In this document: positions 30,369-41,874 of the stretch, one piece after another
Numbering within the stretch: position 1 is the first letter of the stretch
Layout of the letters: each line of letters begins with the position of its first letter
Assembly: GCA_023091665.1 (NCBI GenBank)
Contig: JALJCQ010000006.1
Coordinates: 558,001-622,000 of the forward strand
DNA length: 64,000 nucleotides
Direction of reading: 5' to 3'
Origin: Pythium myriotylum
Taxonomy: Eukaryota > Oomycota > Peronosporomycetes > Pythiales > Pythiaceae
Notes under the pieces: generated by a model
The model's database searches: none
Told to the model about the DNA's origin: nothing
What the model saw: only the letters and a program-made list of their open reading frames with translations
Made by a program: the position numbers and the translations under genes

Positions 30369-30404
30369 TGACGCCAACTATTTAAAAATAGTTGGCGTCA
30401 CAGG
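30365..30404. repeat. Perfect palindrome, 19-nt arms
   Basis: Arms 30,365-30,383 (CCTGTGACGCCAACTATTT) and 30,386-30,404, with a loop of AA. It overlaps the end of the previous palindrome by four bases, so the two stand back to back. Confidence 0.9.
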
Positions 30405-30629
30405 GCTGCTGATTACGTCAAATTAGGATAGTATATCTGACGCCCTGACATCCGATAACCTGATAAAACTTTTCAGATCAGCCATTCTTGTCTCCAGATA
30501 ATGTGTATCATCTTTATCTGCCTATATTATTCAACCTTACACAAATCATAAGTACCACGCTGTGAAGTTCCACGGGATCACCTGAATAGTCCGTCTTGCA
30601 AAAGAAGTCTCAACAATTCGAGGATGGTG

Positions 30630-30661
30630 TTGACCTCCACTTTGGACGGAGGAGGTCAACA
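30630..30661. repeat. Inverted repeat
   Basis: GTTGACCTCC (30,630-30,639) and GGAGGTCAAC (30,652-30,661), with 10-nt perfect arms and a 12-nt loop. It lies about 180 bp upstream of the first array gene. Confidence 0.6.
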
Positions 30662-30844
30662 AAGTGAGTGGTATCGTCGTTGCTCGTCCCGATCTAGTCT
30701 TGTCCGAGATCGCTTCGCCAATAGTCCACTCCCGATCTTGCAGTGAGCTTGGAGCCACTGACGCTCTGACCTGTGAACCTACCGCCTCACGAAGATAGGA
30801 GTACATCGGCGACCTTTGCGGTTCCACCTCGCTAATACGAAGAC

Positions 30845-32143
30845 ATGCCCACGATTGAAGAGTTTCCCGATCTTTGTGGCGAGACCTCAACGGATGCGAG
30901 CTCACCTCCAAGCAAACAGTCTATCGAAAGGATGAAGCGCCGAACCAAAACGATCAACCGCAGCCGTGAAAAACGCAAGCAGGAGTTCGAGGTCATGCGA
31001 CGCCTCGCGTACGGCCTAGAAACACAACTCAAGTATCTCCAACACCGACGTGACAAAATGCTCAGTCGCCATACCCATGATGACTCAGGCAAGATTGCAA
31101 CGTTGGCGCCGGTGTGGGAACAGATTGCGAGGAACCAAATCGTAGCTCGTCGACGAGCTGAACGCGAACAGGAAAGACTAAAGGCGGCAATCGAAGCTCA
31201 ATTCCAAGTTGCAGAAGAACTCATCCAAAAAATCAAGAAAGCCCAAGCCGGTTTCGAGGTAATAAAGCTCGCGCTCTAGCTCCACAATACTTGTCTGACC
31301 CCGAACGCTCTCGTATTGTGTGCGATATTAGGAAGTTCCTCAACTACCGGAACCAGAGAGACTCGAGATGACAGTGTGCATGCAGCGCGAACGCCTCCAC
31401 ATCCTCTGCACCCAGTGGTTCGTCGCCTTTTCCTGGCACTCTTGTTTGAACTATCGGTCACTCGACTTCGTCGACTCCAAGTTAGTGAGTGATGACTTAC
31501 TTGAAGTCGTCTTCGACACCTTCTCCAATTGGACCCTACCCTATCCTGCGGCCGTTGTGGAAGAGGCGCTCTGGGAAGTCGTCACGGAAGAATATGAGGA
31601 CAGCGAGTCCATGTACAAGCCTGTACGTTGGCGTGGGTCAAGTTAGACAGTCCACAGCTGACACTGACTCGTTCCCTTGACCAGGTGGAAAACACAAACG
31701 ATTTGTTGCTCACGAATGAGGAGAGTCAAGCGCTGTTGAGCAAGAATACCACAGAGGGACGCCTCACGGGAACCTCGCTGTGTCGCCGATTCAGGAACTG
31801 CCAGGGGCATCTCATGTTAGCTTCCAACGCATGCTCGTCGTTCAAGTACACTCGTGGGTGGGACGATGGCTACACGTCGAAGGAAGATATCTGGCTACGT
31901 ATGATTGACGCACGTGACCTGCCGGGCGCGGGCTCCATTCCACAGCCAACCACATCTTTGACGATTCTCCAGCATGTGCGGCGGTCGAGAATTCAGCGCC
32001 ACAGTTGCCGCGAAAAGAACCGCTCAAATGCCCAGATGAAGACGCATCTCGCATTTGTCGAATCGGAGCTGCGGGGGGTACAACTACGAGTTGAGAGCGC
32101 GCTTCTGCGCGGTCAGAGGACAGAGAAAGCTAGTACTTCTTAG
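30845..32143 (+). CDS. bZIP-like / START-like protein, array member 1 (three exons)
   Basis: Exons 30,845-31,258, 31,332-31,622 and 31,685-32,143 give 387 aa; both introns (73 and 62 nt) are GT-AG and phase 0. Residues about 28-52 are strongly basic (KRRTKTINRSREKRK) and run into a Leu-containing coil, as in a bZIP. The basic region contains Asn but not the classical N-x7-R spacing. Exons 2-3 form a START-like region with a hydrophobic core strand and NWTLPYPAAVVEEALWEVV; the last helix is RVESALLRGQ. START-like domains bind lipids or other hydrophobic ligands. It is the first gene after the repeat-rich region. A ligand-responsive DNA-binding role is inferred only. Confidence 0.78.
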
Positions 32144-32464
32144 TAAGGGTCCAATCGAGCACGACCCATAGAGCACTACAGTATTATCTTTGATGAACAA
32201 GATCAATTGCTTTGCGCTGTTGAGCTGTCGTCAAATTATTTCTCTCCGACTGGGATCGGCAGCCCGTTGCCAGATCTGCGCACGAAATCGTAATGGATTC
32301 CTCGCCAGTTCGCCCGTCGCTGTCAAGCATTCGAGATAAGAGGTTGTTTCGTCCGTTCGGGACAAAGGACTCATCCTTGCCATCAACACCCAGACGAACT
32401 TGTTTTGGAGGGAGTTCACTCCGTCACGTGAGACCTGAGAAGACAGTCCCATTACCCAAATCCC

Positions 32465-33866
32465 ATGGAAACGTGGCTCGAGGCCGAAGAGCAATCGTTC
32501 ACGGCAGCGCTCACAGCGTGGCAGATTGAAGCCCGCAGCGCAACACCCGTGGCTGCGCTGCCACCGCCTTTGCACGGGGATGGTCTCCGCTGTGTTAGCG
32601 ACGGTGGTAGCTCGTCTAGCCCGAGGTCGCGTGGCAAAAAGTCAAAAAAGGCAGGCGAGGAACAGCGCTCGGTAAACATTAGTCGCGAACGCCAGAAACA
32701 CGAGATCGAGACGCTACGGCGCTCGGCGTTCGAGCTGCAAAACGAGCTCACGAGACTCCAGAAGCGGCGCGAAGAGATGTTGCGGCCGCACATGGTGGGA
32801 CCCACGGGCCAGCTCATGACGACCGCGCCGGTGTGGGAAGGCATGGCCAAGCGCCAGTTCCAGGCGCGACGCAAGGCCGAGCAAGAGACCATCCGGCTCA
32901 AGCAGAAGCTCGCTGAGCAGGCTCGTGTGGCTGAGGATCTCGTGAGTCTCATCCGGCGAGCACAGCTACTCGAAAAGGTTGGTTGAAATATTCTGGATTG
33001 TTTTAGTCACGACGACACTGACGGAACCGTTGGTTGTAGAGCTCGCTGGGTTTGTCGTTGACGCCATCACCGACCTTGATGAACGTGACTGTCGGGGCGC
33101 AACTTGAGCGGCTTAGCTTGCTGTCGGCACAATGGTTCATCCCGTTCTCGTGGTACCCACAGCTGCTCAACCACCAGCTCAAGTTTTTCGAGACCAACGT
33201 CGTGAGCAACGATGGGACCGAGCTCGTGCTGGACGTGTGCTCGAACCAGGCGTTCCCGTTCCCACTTCCCGCTGTCGAACAAGCAATCTGGAAAGTGTTT
33301 CAAGGAGAATGCATCGAGGAAGATTACGCCTACACGCAGGTACTCATCGCCATGACAACTGTAGACCTGTGCGATGCGGTGGATAACGAAGTCTGTCTAT
33401 ATAGAGTTGCGAAGCATCGGCGGAAACGCTCGTCGGCAACTTTTCGGTCGCGACCAACCGAGAAGGCGTCAACGGGTCCTTGATTGGTACGTACGCCACC
33501 AAACAGAACCGCAACGAGGAGGGCCACTTCGTGCTCGCCTCAAACGTCTACGCCAACTACAAGCTGAAAGATGATCCCGCGAGAGATGAAGACTACGCAC
33601 TAGCTGAAGACACATGGATACGGATCCTCGATGCCCGAGAGATGATGGGTGTGGTTGCCGTCTCCGACGCGACGCCGCTCTCAGTTCTGCAACACGTGAG
33701 AAGATCTCGAATAAGATTCGTGAAGTCTAGTGATGAAGATGACGCTCGCATCCAGAGCTTGATCAAGTTGCACTTCACACTTGTAGAGGAGAAGCTGAGG
33801 TGGGGCCAGCAGAACCTTGAGAGTATGCTTATGCGCACATCGCCAACGAACACATTTGAATTCTAG
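32465..33866 (+). CDS. bZIP-like / START-like protein, array member 2 (three exons)
   Basis: Exons 32,465-32,977, 33,040-33,339 and 33,405-33,866 give 424 aa; introns are 62 and 65 nt, phase 0, at the same places as in member 1. The N-terminus is acidic with Trp (METWLEAEEQ), and a KKSKKAGEEQ... ISRERQKHEIE basic segment leads into a coil. PHMVGPTGQLMTTAPVWE is a conserved linker shared with members 1 and 3. The START-like part has DVCSNQAFPFPLPAVEQAIW. The third exon ends with LSVLQHVRRSRI and a coil-like C-terminus. It starts about 320 bp after member 1 on the same strand, fitting tandem duplication. Confidence 0.8.
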
Positions 33867-34144
33867 CAGTTTCGGGGTCTTGTTTGAACGTATGTTCCTT
33901 CATTCTGTGACGTGGCGCAAGCAAGTTGCCTTTTTTACTCATGGAAGATCAGTACCGAATTCTCTGTGTCGATTCGTCTGGGAACTCCACCGGACGAAAC
34001 TTTCGGGACAACGAAGAAGGTCAAAATCCTTCGTGTCAAATCACGTCGACTGGAGGAAGTAGTCACGTGCCGACTGGAGAAGTAGTCAAACTGTAGAGGC
34101 GCGGACTGCTCCATGAAGACAAATGGTTTGTCTTCCGTGAAGAT

Positions 34145-34224
34145 GCTTGCTGTTGGAGTATACAAGGACTCAATTCATCTGATTCTCGGTGAACAAGAGT
34201 CCTTGTATAACTCCAACAGCAAGC
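34145..34224. repeat. Inverted repeat, 27/28-nt arms
   Basis: 34,145-34,171 (GCTTGCTGTTGGAGTATACA...) pairs with 34,197-34,224 apart from one bulged A. The loop is 25 nt. Confidence 0.85.
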
Positions 34225-34729
34225 GTACTGACGATCGGTCGCGCATACCTTCCGATCGTCAGTTCGTTTACGCTCGGCATCTTCACTCGGTTACTCAGTG
34301 CACAGTCCTTCCTCTTCGCCTTGCTCACTTTGGGATTCACTAAGTTGGACTCAATAGACGTCACTTGCGTCATCTTCATCAGCACCATCACCATCTTGCT
34401 CATTGGCGCAAGCATTTTCCAATACAGTCATCAAGTTGAACATCTCTCCATACTGGCACTCTCTGCGCCCAGGGGATATTCCAATAGTCGGACTGGATCT
34501 GTGTCTGCCTTGAAAACGCAACACGAGGATCAGATTGAGGGGATTGATGACGACGCGAATATGCTTCGAAATGTTGCCATCGCGACTTATGGTGGCAAAC
34601 AGAGCGTGGTTCGTTAGTCCAGCCAAATAATACGCCGCGACGCTAGACTATTTGCAGCCTCGATGCAGCCTCTCACTTCACCACGAGCCCGAAAAGCCTT
34701 CGCAAAAATAGATTCGTGGTGACCTCGAC

Positions 34730-35440
34730 CGTCGTCACACACTCGAATGTATCTAACATTGAGAGCCAACTCGCCGTTCCCGTTCGTGGCCTTCGAGATT
34801 CGCCGAAAACCCACTCGGGTTTGTGGAGATAGTTGGTCAGCCACGGCAGCGTAGCCATCGTAACAGACGTGTGTTCAAACCATATCTACCCATATGACGC
34901 GGTAAACGTCGAGGACACGGTCTAGTGGATCGTGAATCTGCCCGTGAACGATGAAAACGCACCTCAGTGCGCGTCATTGTAAATCAAAAGTATGGACGTT
35001 CTGTCGGCTGGAGATTATTATGCTTGGTCATCACCAAGTGGGACCAAAGACGCGGTAAACGAGTGCTATATATCCTTGGTCAAGGTCTCGGTGGGCGGTT
35101 TACCCACGAGGCACTCTTGCGGTGATCCCATAACACCACAATGCAACTTCATGCTCACCTCCAATATGACGTCATCGTTCATTTATCAAGATGACTGTGC
35201 AGGCAGGTACGAGGCACCAAGTTCGCCTGATCACGGCCGCCCATGACCTGCCAAAGCATGAAGCCAAGGGTATAGATCGAGATGCCACTGACGATTCTTC
35301 AATGTATTTCTCGATCGCAGCTTTTTCCTGACCAACCGCTTGAAACTAAGCGAAGGAGCAAATGTGGGAAATTCCACGTCGCAATGGTCAGAGCAGAGTT
35401 GAGGAGAAGAATGCTGCAAAATCAGAGTAGATTGCTGCTT
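34730..35440 (+). pseudogene. Decayed three-exon family member
   Basis: Traces of exon 2 appear at about 34,858-34,935 (VTDVCSNHIYPYDAV, compare LDVCSNQAFPFPLPAV of member 2) with an in-frame TAG. Exon 3 traces follow: CNFMLTSNMTSSFIYQDD near 35,143-35,196, then LITAAHDLP near 35,230, then LTILQCISRS to about 35,430. The last is homologous to LTILQHVRRS of member 1. At least two frameshifts separate them and no usable splice arrangement is left. Exon 1 was not found. It lies in the order expected for a third tandem copy. Confidence 0.65.
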
Positions 35441-35609
35441 GGCGATGGACGAAGCGAGGAGCTGTATCTCCACGTTCTGAATGCTGTGGTTGGTTCGAAG
35501 CCGGACCGCACACTACCGTCTCTTGGGGGGTCGAGATCGAGAGCCAACGATCAGATCTACGAGAATTTACCAACTCTGATTAATGCGTGTGACTCCTTGA
35601 ATAGTTGAT

Positions 35610-37100
35610 GCCGTCATGGTCAAGAAGTTGGGTTCACAAAGGAGCCCGCCACATGAGGGATCGGTTGAAATGAGAAGGGTTATTGCTGTGTCAACAGCTC
35701 CCATATTTCGGGATTCTGTGGGGTAAACAATGAATACTCACGAACTTTCGCGGAATCGATGCAAGCGTTGACTTGAAATTCGAACAATGCATGTCACACG
35801 AAGGTTGGCTACGATTCCGTTGCACGTAGTGGGAGTCATCCGAAAATGAACACATTGCCTCCAACAACTTCTCATGCGATGTCATCTTGCTTGGCATGCA
35901 GCATGCAGATTTCAACAAGTTGTGTTCTTCGGTTCGATTGCTGGTCGACGCTGGCTAGCCTTGCGGCATACATGATTTGCTGGCGCCACCCATGCTCACG
36001 TTAGGTCGGGAAGCCCGGCCAAAGAATCAATTCGAGTCAGAGAGCTCGTAGTCGCTGTTGCCAAACGAAGGCTCTTGTCTTGCATCTTCTATGCAAGGTC
36101 GGACAGCGTCGATGCGATCGCTTGTGCAAGGCTGGACCCCCTCTATTCCGTCTAGTAATGATTGCCACTCGATCTGTCTCAAGTGATAGCTGTACCTGCC
36201 GATAATCTGGCTCTTGAACTCTTGGTCCTCGTCGTCCTCTCAGATCACATCTTCAACATCCATCCTCCTCCTTTACGAAGTGACAACGGCCACGTTCCAT
36301 GAAACTATCGTCTGCATTGAGACGTGAACTCTCCTGAAGTTGAGTTGCCGTAGGTGATATCTAGCTCCCACCGCCCATACACACACACACCCTCGTCTCG
36401 ATCTTGATGATGGAGCTTGATAAATCGGTGCTTTGCGACCTCTACTCGACGCTGCGTGACCTCGGCTAGTCACCTCTTGCGATTCACGAGCAGCGACGAA
36501 GCTCGGTCAGGAGCTACGGCTGAGGCTGGGCTACGTTGGGCGTTGGACTCACTTCGTACGTGGCTTCCGCATCTAGTAAGACTCGGGAACCACGCACGAA
36601 GTGAGTCCAACACCCATAAGACGCCATCTTATCCTCTGTCTTTCCCACACATGGGAGGACTTTCTGGGTTCTTTGTGGAGGCGTTTTGAAGCTGTTGCCT
36701 CTCACAAGAGAACGGATGATCACTTCCAACAACGGTCTCACCCTCCAAATGCAACTTCGCCACTGGCGACTCTGTACAACGCCCTTTCTCGGACTAAACA
36801 TCGGACGAATCCTACAGTCCAATGATTCGAGACAACCTTCCAACGCAACGACTTTACATAGATTGCAACTAAAAAATATTCAATTGAGTACGCACGCAGT
36901 TGTATTGGCACATGTATTCTTGGTTTCTACAAATTGGTTTCTACAAAGCTTTCCGATTAACGCTGAGCTGGTACACCTCATCAGCACTAGGTAGTAACTA
37001 GGCGAGGACGGCGCAGTCGGTCTCTGCACCCGGTCACCAGCTCGGGGCTGTTCTGATGGTGCTGGAGAGATGCCCAGTATTGGCTCTTAGTGTCACTTGA
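35610..37100. other. Intergenic stretch
   Basis: About 1.5 kb without a gene that I can support. It contains a CA-repeat near 36,370-36,390 and the inverted repeat at 36,538-36,615. Short open frames here have no family features. Confidence 0.5.
36538..36615. repeat. Inverted repeat, 26-nt arms
   Basis: 36,538-36,563 (GGGCGTTGGACTCACTTCG...) pairs with 36,590-36,615 with two mismatches. The loop is 26 nt. Confidence 0.85.
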
Positions 37101-37101
37101 C

Positions 37102-38478
37102 TTACACCACGAAAGCTGGACCGGGCATGTGGTGCATCTCGGGCATCTCTCTGGACATGGATGGGATTCCATATCTGTCCAGGAGCATGTTCTCGACACA
37201 TTGCTCGGCTCGGCGGATCTCGTCCTGGACTTGCAACATGAGGAACTCAGTTAGAGCGCCGACACGGCGAGACACCGAGTCGGCCCCCTCGTCCTCTCCA
37301 TCCGTGTTCTCCACACCAGGCTCTTGCTTGACATGGCGGGGGCCAAAGCTGATGTACATGCGTCGCGCGTGATGGACAACCGTGAGTGGATGCCTCAATG
37401 TCGGCCCCCCAATGGCTTCCGAGGCAGCAACACGGAACCACGAGTCCTCATGGAGTCCGACGTCGTCAAGGAGGTTGGACGTACAGCGAGGCTCGCTGTA
37501 CATGTGCGTGGTGATGATCATGTTGCCCTGCGGACACCGCAGTCTCTTGCCCACATACTTTCCGTCGAACGTCGTTCGGTGGCTTCCGATCGTCGTGAGC
37601 ACGTGGAAGACCCCAATGATCGAGTCGTCGCGTGATTCAACCGACTGCGCCCACGTGTGGTCGTCTTCCTCGGACGATTCCTCTAGGTAGAACCGCCACA
37701 ACATGTCCTCGACTCGGTCCTTAGCGAAAGGCAACGCCCAGCTGCAGAACACGTCGACGATGGCGTCGGCGCCGTTATCCTCGACGAGCTTGACATCGAG
37801 AAAGCGTATGGAACGGCCATCGGTGAACCGCGGAGAGCGCGAGAAGGCCTCTTCCCACTGGGTGCACAGGACTTCAAGACGCGCGAGCTGGTCTTCCTCG
37901 GATACCTGCCGACTGATGTCGATCGCGAGGCGCTCGCGCTTGAGGGAGATGATTCCGTTGGCCTCGTCGCGTTGCCTCTGGCTCTCTTCCTCAGCCTTGC
38001 GGATCGCGGCGATGAGGTCCTCGGCCACGCGCACCTGGTTCTCGATCATCGACCGGAGCTTGGCGTTGAGTAGCTCGGACCGCTTGAGCTCGCGCACTTG
38101 GCGCGTCGCAAGCTGCTCCCAGATCACGGCGACGCTGCGGATCTCTCCGGTCTCGGAACGGTGCGGACGCAGCATGTGCTCGCGGCGGTGGCGCAGGATC
38201 GAGAGCTGCGACTCGAGCTCGGCCACTTTGGCGCGCAAGTACCGAGCCTCGTCGCGCCGTCGCTCGCGGCTCACGTTCACGACGCGTCGCGTGCGGCCGT
38301 TTTTCCTCGCGGGCTTGGCCATTTCGGCGGCGTCTTCTTCGCCCGTGGACGAGTGCGCCTGCGCTTCTGGGCCGGGCGAGACATTGGGCGGCGCGTGGTG
38401 GTGGTGGCTGTCGTCGGCGGCCAAGAGAAAGAGCGTGGCGCTGAGCAGCTCGGGGTCTTCGTGCCACCAGTCCATCAT
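37102..38478 (-). CDS. bZIP-like / START-like protein, array member 3 (intronless, inverted)
   Basis: One frame of 458 codons from ATG 38,478 (MMDWW; ATG 38,475 is equivalent). The frame is open further upstream to 38,709, but the MxxW acidic start matches member 2 (METW). His-rich and acidic stretches come first. The basic segment is RRVVNVSRERRRDEARYLR, running into a leucine coil ending RREHMLRPH, as in member 2. The START-like region has VDVFCSWALPFAKDRVEDMLW and RLRCPQGNMIITTHMYSEP, then LTVVHHARRMYIS and a helix with AEQCVENMLL. Unlike members 1 and 2 it reads through both intron positions. It is the only family member without an intron and is on the minus strand. A retrocopy, or intron loss, would explain it. 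Confidence 0.85.
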   Translation of the reverse strand: MMDWWHEDPELLSATLFLLAADDSHHHHAPPNVSPGPEAQAHSSTGEEDAAEMAKPARKNGRTRRVVNVSRERRRDEARYLRAKVAELESQLSILRHRREHMLRPHRSETGEIRSVAVIWEQLATRQVRELKRSELLNAKLRSMIENQVRVAEDLIAAIRKAEEESQRQRDEANGIISLKRERLAIDISRQVSEEDQLARLEVLCTQWEEAFSRSPRFTDGRSIRFLDVKLVEDNGADAIVDVFCSWALPFAKDRVEDMLWRFYLEESSEEDDHTWAQSVESRDDSIIGVFHVLTTIGSHRTTFDGKYVGKRLRCPQGNMIITTHMYSEPRCTSNLLDDVGLHEDSWFRVAASEAIGGPTLRHPLTVVHHARRMYISFGPRHVKQEPGVENTDGEDEGADSVSRRVGALTEFLMLQVQDEIRRAEQCVENMLLDRYGIPSMSREMPEMHHMPGPAFVV

Positions 38479-39098
38479 GGAGTCAAGGAGCGAGTCGAGT
38501 ACTGGGGGATGTGAGTGGGGGGCAATGGCAACTGAGACCGCACGAAGAGAGCATGGAGAGAGAGAGTGATGGTACTGGAGCTCCCCAGGTGATTGGCGTG
38601 ATGAGTCCGAGATTACCCACGACGAAGCACCCGGTGGATTTCGTTGGGGCAGCGCGCGTGCGACAAGTGGCGATCGCTCCCCCGACACGAGCAAAAGCAC
38701 GTCCGTCATGGCACAGCGCCGAGGGAGACGAGCGCGGAAGGACGCGAGGATTAATAATCCGGAGACACCCGTTAGTCTGCGCCGTGTCTCGAAATGGCCG
38801 GTTCCGAAGCTGGGACTTTACCCGGTTGAGTGGGCCGAGCGTGGCTGTGACAACGGAGAGACAGAGACGCCAACGACGGAGAGAGAGAGAGGGAGGGAGG
38901 GGATCCCAGGGCTCGCTGCTTCCTATCCAAGGAGAGCCTGAGTGTATTTCCTGTGAACAACGATGGCTACATTCTATGCCCAACGATACTACAGTTTCTG
39001 ACTCATACTGACTCATATTCTCTGAGTCTGAGTCGAAGGGCGCGCCGTTTTTCTGTCAAAGCTGATTCGGTATTCGTTTTGGGGGATAAAACCGAATC
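38479..39098. promoter_or_regulatory. Divergent intergenic region, members 3 and 4
   Basis: 620 bp separate the divergent starts at 38,478 (minus) and 39,099 (plus). It contains a GA/GAGA-rich tract at about 38,878-38,900 and imperfect ACTCATA repeats near 38,998-39,020. No oomycete core promoter element could be assigned with confidence. Confidence 0.4.
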
Positions 39099-40406
39099 AT
39101 GGAGACCGAGCTGCGACCGCCGACGCTCCGCGACGCGCTGGCGCTCCTGGGCGACTGGGACGCCGACGCCGACGCGCTGCAGTGGCTCCCAAGTCCGCTC
39201 GGCTCGCCCTCGAAGTCGCGCGCGCGAAATGCGCTCGGTAGCGTCGCCAGCAGCGGTCACAGTGCCTACCGACGGAAGCGCGAGGCCTACGAGTCCACGC
39301 GACGCGAGCTGCTGGCGCAAGTGGCGGCGCTTGAAAGCGTACTGAGAGAAGAGAAATCGCGCTTTCCGTTGCTGCAGCAGGTGCGCACGGGCGACGCGCT
39401 GGCGCTGAGCCGCGAGTGGGAGAACATGGCAGCGAGCCAACGCAAGCAGCGGCGCCGGAGCGAGAAGACCAACACAGCGCTGCGAGAACTCTACGTGGCG
39501 CAAAGGAAGACTGCACAGCAAATGGCTCGTCTATTGCGCAGGGCTTTGGCGATCCAGAGGCCGTTGGAGATGCACTTGCCGTGGGTGAGCCTAGAGAAGT
39601 ATCGGGGGCCGACTGTGACGATCGCCAAGCAGTTGGAGTACCTCGAGAGGCTCCATGGGAAGAGCCAGTCGTCGACTTGGTTCCCAGTGATATGTGGGAG
39701 TGGCGACGAGGAGTTTCGAGACGTGAGCTTCCGAGACGACGGGTTCAGCGGGATCCAAGTGCAGTTCGCAGCCTCTTGGGAGTTGCCTTTCGGTGTGAAC
39801 CGAGTCGCAGATGCGCTGTGGGCACAGATCACGCGGATGCAGCACCGAGGTCGCCACGTAGATCACGAGGTGAGTTTATGAGTTTGTTATCTGGGGTGCT
39901 GGCTTCTTCTTGAAGGCATCTGACGTTGTGAATGTGGCAAGCATGCCTTGCAGAATACCAGGGTGCTTGTATCGAGCTTTGAGTCAGCGCCGCAGTCTCA
40001 CGACATGCCCGGCTGTAATCACGGCCAAATCATCGAGGGCGCCACCCACGGGCAGACAGCGTTGCGACGCTTTGAGCAAAGCGACAACGCGAGTGTTTTC
40101 CTCATCTCAGCGAATCAAGCAGTTATCCTCGACAATGACGGTAAACCAAAGGGATCGATGAGTGGTGACGGCTGGATCCAAGTCGAGCCGCGAAGTTCTA
40201 GCTCGACCGCTACCACGCCGGAGGCTTGTCGTGTGCGGTGGTGCCACCGAATCAACGGACGGCCACATGGCTACGATTCGGCCTCGCGCGACGAGCGAGC
40301 CCGGTGGGTCTACTCGGCCGTCACCGGTCCGATGAAGATCCACTGGGAGAAGAACCTCGACATGAACATCCAAGCGGTAGAAAACGCCTTGCTGCAGGCG
40401 CATTGA
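39099..40406 (+). CDS. Coiled-coil / START-like protein, array member 4
   Basis: Exons 39,099-39,869 and 39,954-40,406 give 407 aa; the 84-nt intron is the longest in the array. The N-terminal motif is LLGDWDADADALQWL, the basic/coil segment YRRKREAYESTRRELLAQV, and the second coil is QRKQRRRSEKTNTALREL. The START-like half has FRDVSFRD-type strands, AASWELPFGVNRVADALW before the splice site, and after it HGQIIEGATHGQTALRR, GDGWIQVEP, CRVRWCHRINGRPHG and a last helix NIQAVENALL. It is the first two-exon member, most similar to member 5 downstream. Confidence 0.85.
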
Positions 40407-40539
40407 CTTAGAAGTCAGCAGCGGATGGTCTCCTCAAAAGCTGGTGCGTTCTTCATAAAATGATATCAGTTGCTACGTTTTGTCCGACGACGAGGAGCTC
40501 AAAAGCGTCCACGGTGTCAATTTCGGAATCGACGAGTCG

Positions 40540-41874
40540 ATGGAGCATTCAACGGCTACTCTTCGTGCGGCACTCGAGTCGCTTGGCGACTGGGACGACG
40601 CGCTAGACGCGTTTCTGGACGCGCAGTCTCCGCTCTCTCCGCTCGTGGGCGGCTCAGTGCCGTCGGTGGACGTGACGACGAGCAGTCCGTCGAGCGAGAA
40701 ACGATCTTGGGACGACGAGCGTGGTCGGAAGACCAAGTACCAGCTTAGAAGAGACTCGCGCAAAGCAGCGGTCATTGCGTTCGAGGCTCAAGTGGTAGAG
40801 CTGGAGACTGCACTGAAGAAGGAACGGGAGAGGGTGAACAACGCTGCGCAAAGTCGGAGGGCCAATTGTGGTGGTTTGATCGAGCGAGAGTGGGAAGAGA
40901 TCGCCGCAAGACAGAAGCGCCAGCGTCTTGCAGTTGAAGCCGAACAGGTTGCGCTTCAAGACTTGCTTGTTGCGCAACTTTCACGCGCAAGGCATGTGCT
41001 GAAGCGAACGAAGAAGGCCCTCGCGAAGTTGAATGAGGCGTTGGGATCCGGAGTCACCGCGCGGCTGGCGAATTATCAAGGCCCCCACAATGGAACGGCG
41101 CAGCATCTCCGCTACCTCGATTATCGTATGGATGAAGCTGGTGTGGTGCTTTCGTCTGGTCCATTTGCGAGGTGCCAGCAAGATTTCGCTGAAGTGTCCT
41201 TTCGTGACCACGGCGAAGACGGGTTGCAGGTCGAGTTTACAGCCTCATGGGTTCTTCCTTTTGGTGTCGATGCCGTTGCAAACGCAATTTGGCGATTGCT
41301 CCTGCATACCGGTCACGATGGGCGATCAACCGATTATCAGGTAGGTGATCTTTTCGATTCCATGGCTCCAAGAATTTGTATGAAAAGTCTGACGTAAACT
41401 TCTGCGAGGCAGCTGGCGCATGTCTCGTCCGACATGGTGGTGACCAACTTTCTATCGGTACCAGATCCAAACGGAAAGCCAAACTGCAATCACGGGCAAC
41501 CCATTCCCGGCACGAGTCAAGGGCAGACCGTAGTTCGCCGGTTTCCGACGACCGATTCCGGGTCCGTGTTCTTCGTATCCCGGATCAATGCAGAGATTTT
41601 CAACGATAATGGGAAGGCGACGGGCGAGATGCTAGGGGACGGATGGATCCAAGTTGAGCCAATGCACGCGATGAGCTCCAATACGACACCATTAGTATCC
41701 CGCGTGCGGTGGTGTCGACGAGTGAAAGGTCGGCAATTAGAGAGCCATCAGATCATCACAAGCGAGCGAGCGAGCTGGGTCCATTCAGTTGTCACAGGAC
41801 CGATGCGTGCGTACTGGGAAAAGTCGCTGGCGAGGAATGTCATGGACGTGGAGAATATGCTGTTCGCAAAATGA
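40540..41874 (+). CDS. Coiled-coil / START-like protein, array member 5
   Basis: Exons 40,540-41,340 and 41,413-41,874 (intron 72 nt) give 420 aa. ATG 40,540 is chosen because it is the first ATG and lies, as in member 4, about ten residues before LRAALESLGDWDD; the frame upstream is open but has no ATG. Coil KAAVIAFEAQVVELETALK, second coil RQKRQRLAVEAEQVALQDLL. FTASWVLPFGVDAVANAIW precedes the splice site. Exon 2 has HGQPIPGTSQGQTVVRR and GDGWIQVEP, shared almost word for word with member 4, which points to recent duplication or conversion between them. Confidence 0.85.

Noticed and set aside
30315..30404. Possible CRISPR-like or terminator hairpins
   Set aside because: The palindromes are single, without spacers or repeats, and the genome is eukaryotic.
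37703..38569. 288-codon plus-strand frame opposite member 3
   Set aside because: Ser/Arg-rich shadow of the minus-strand gene.
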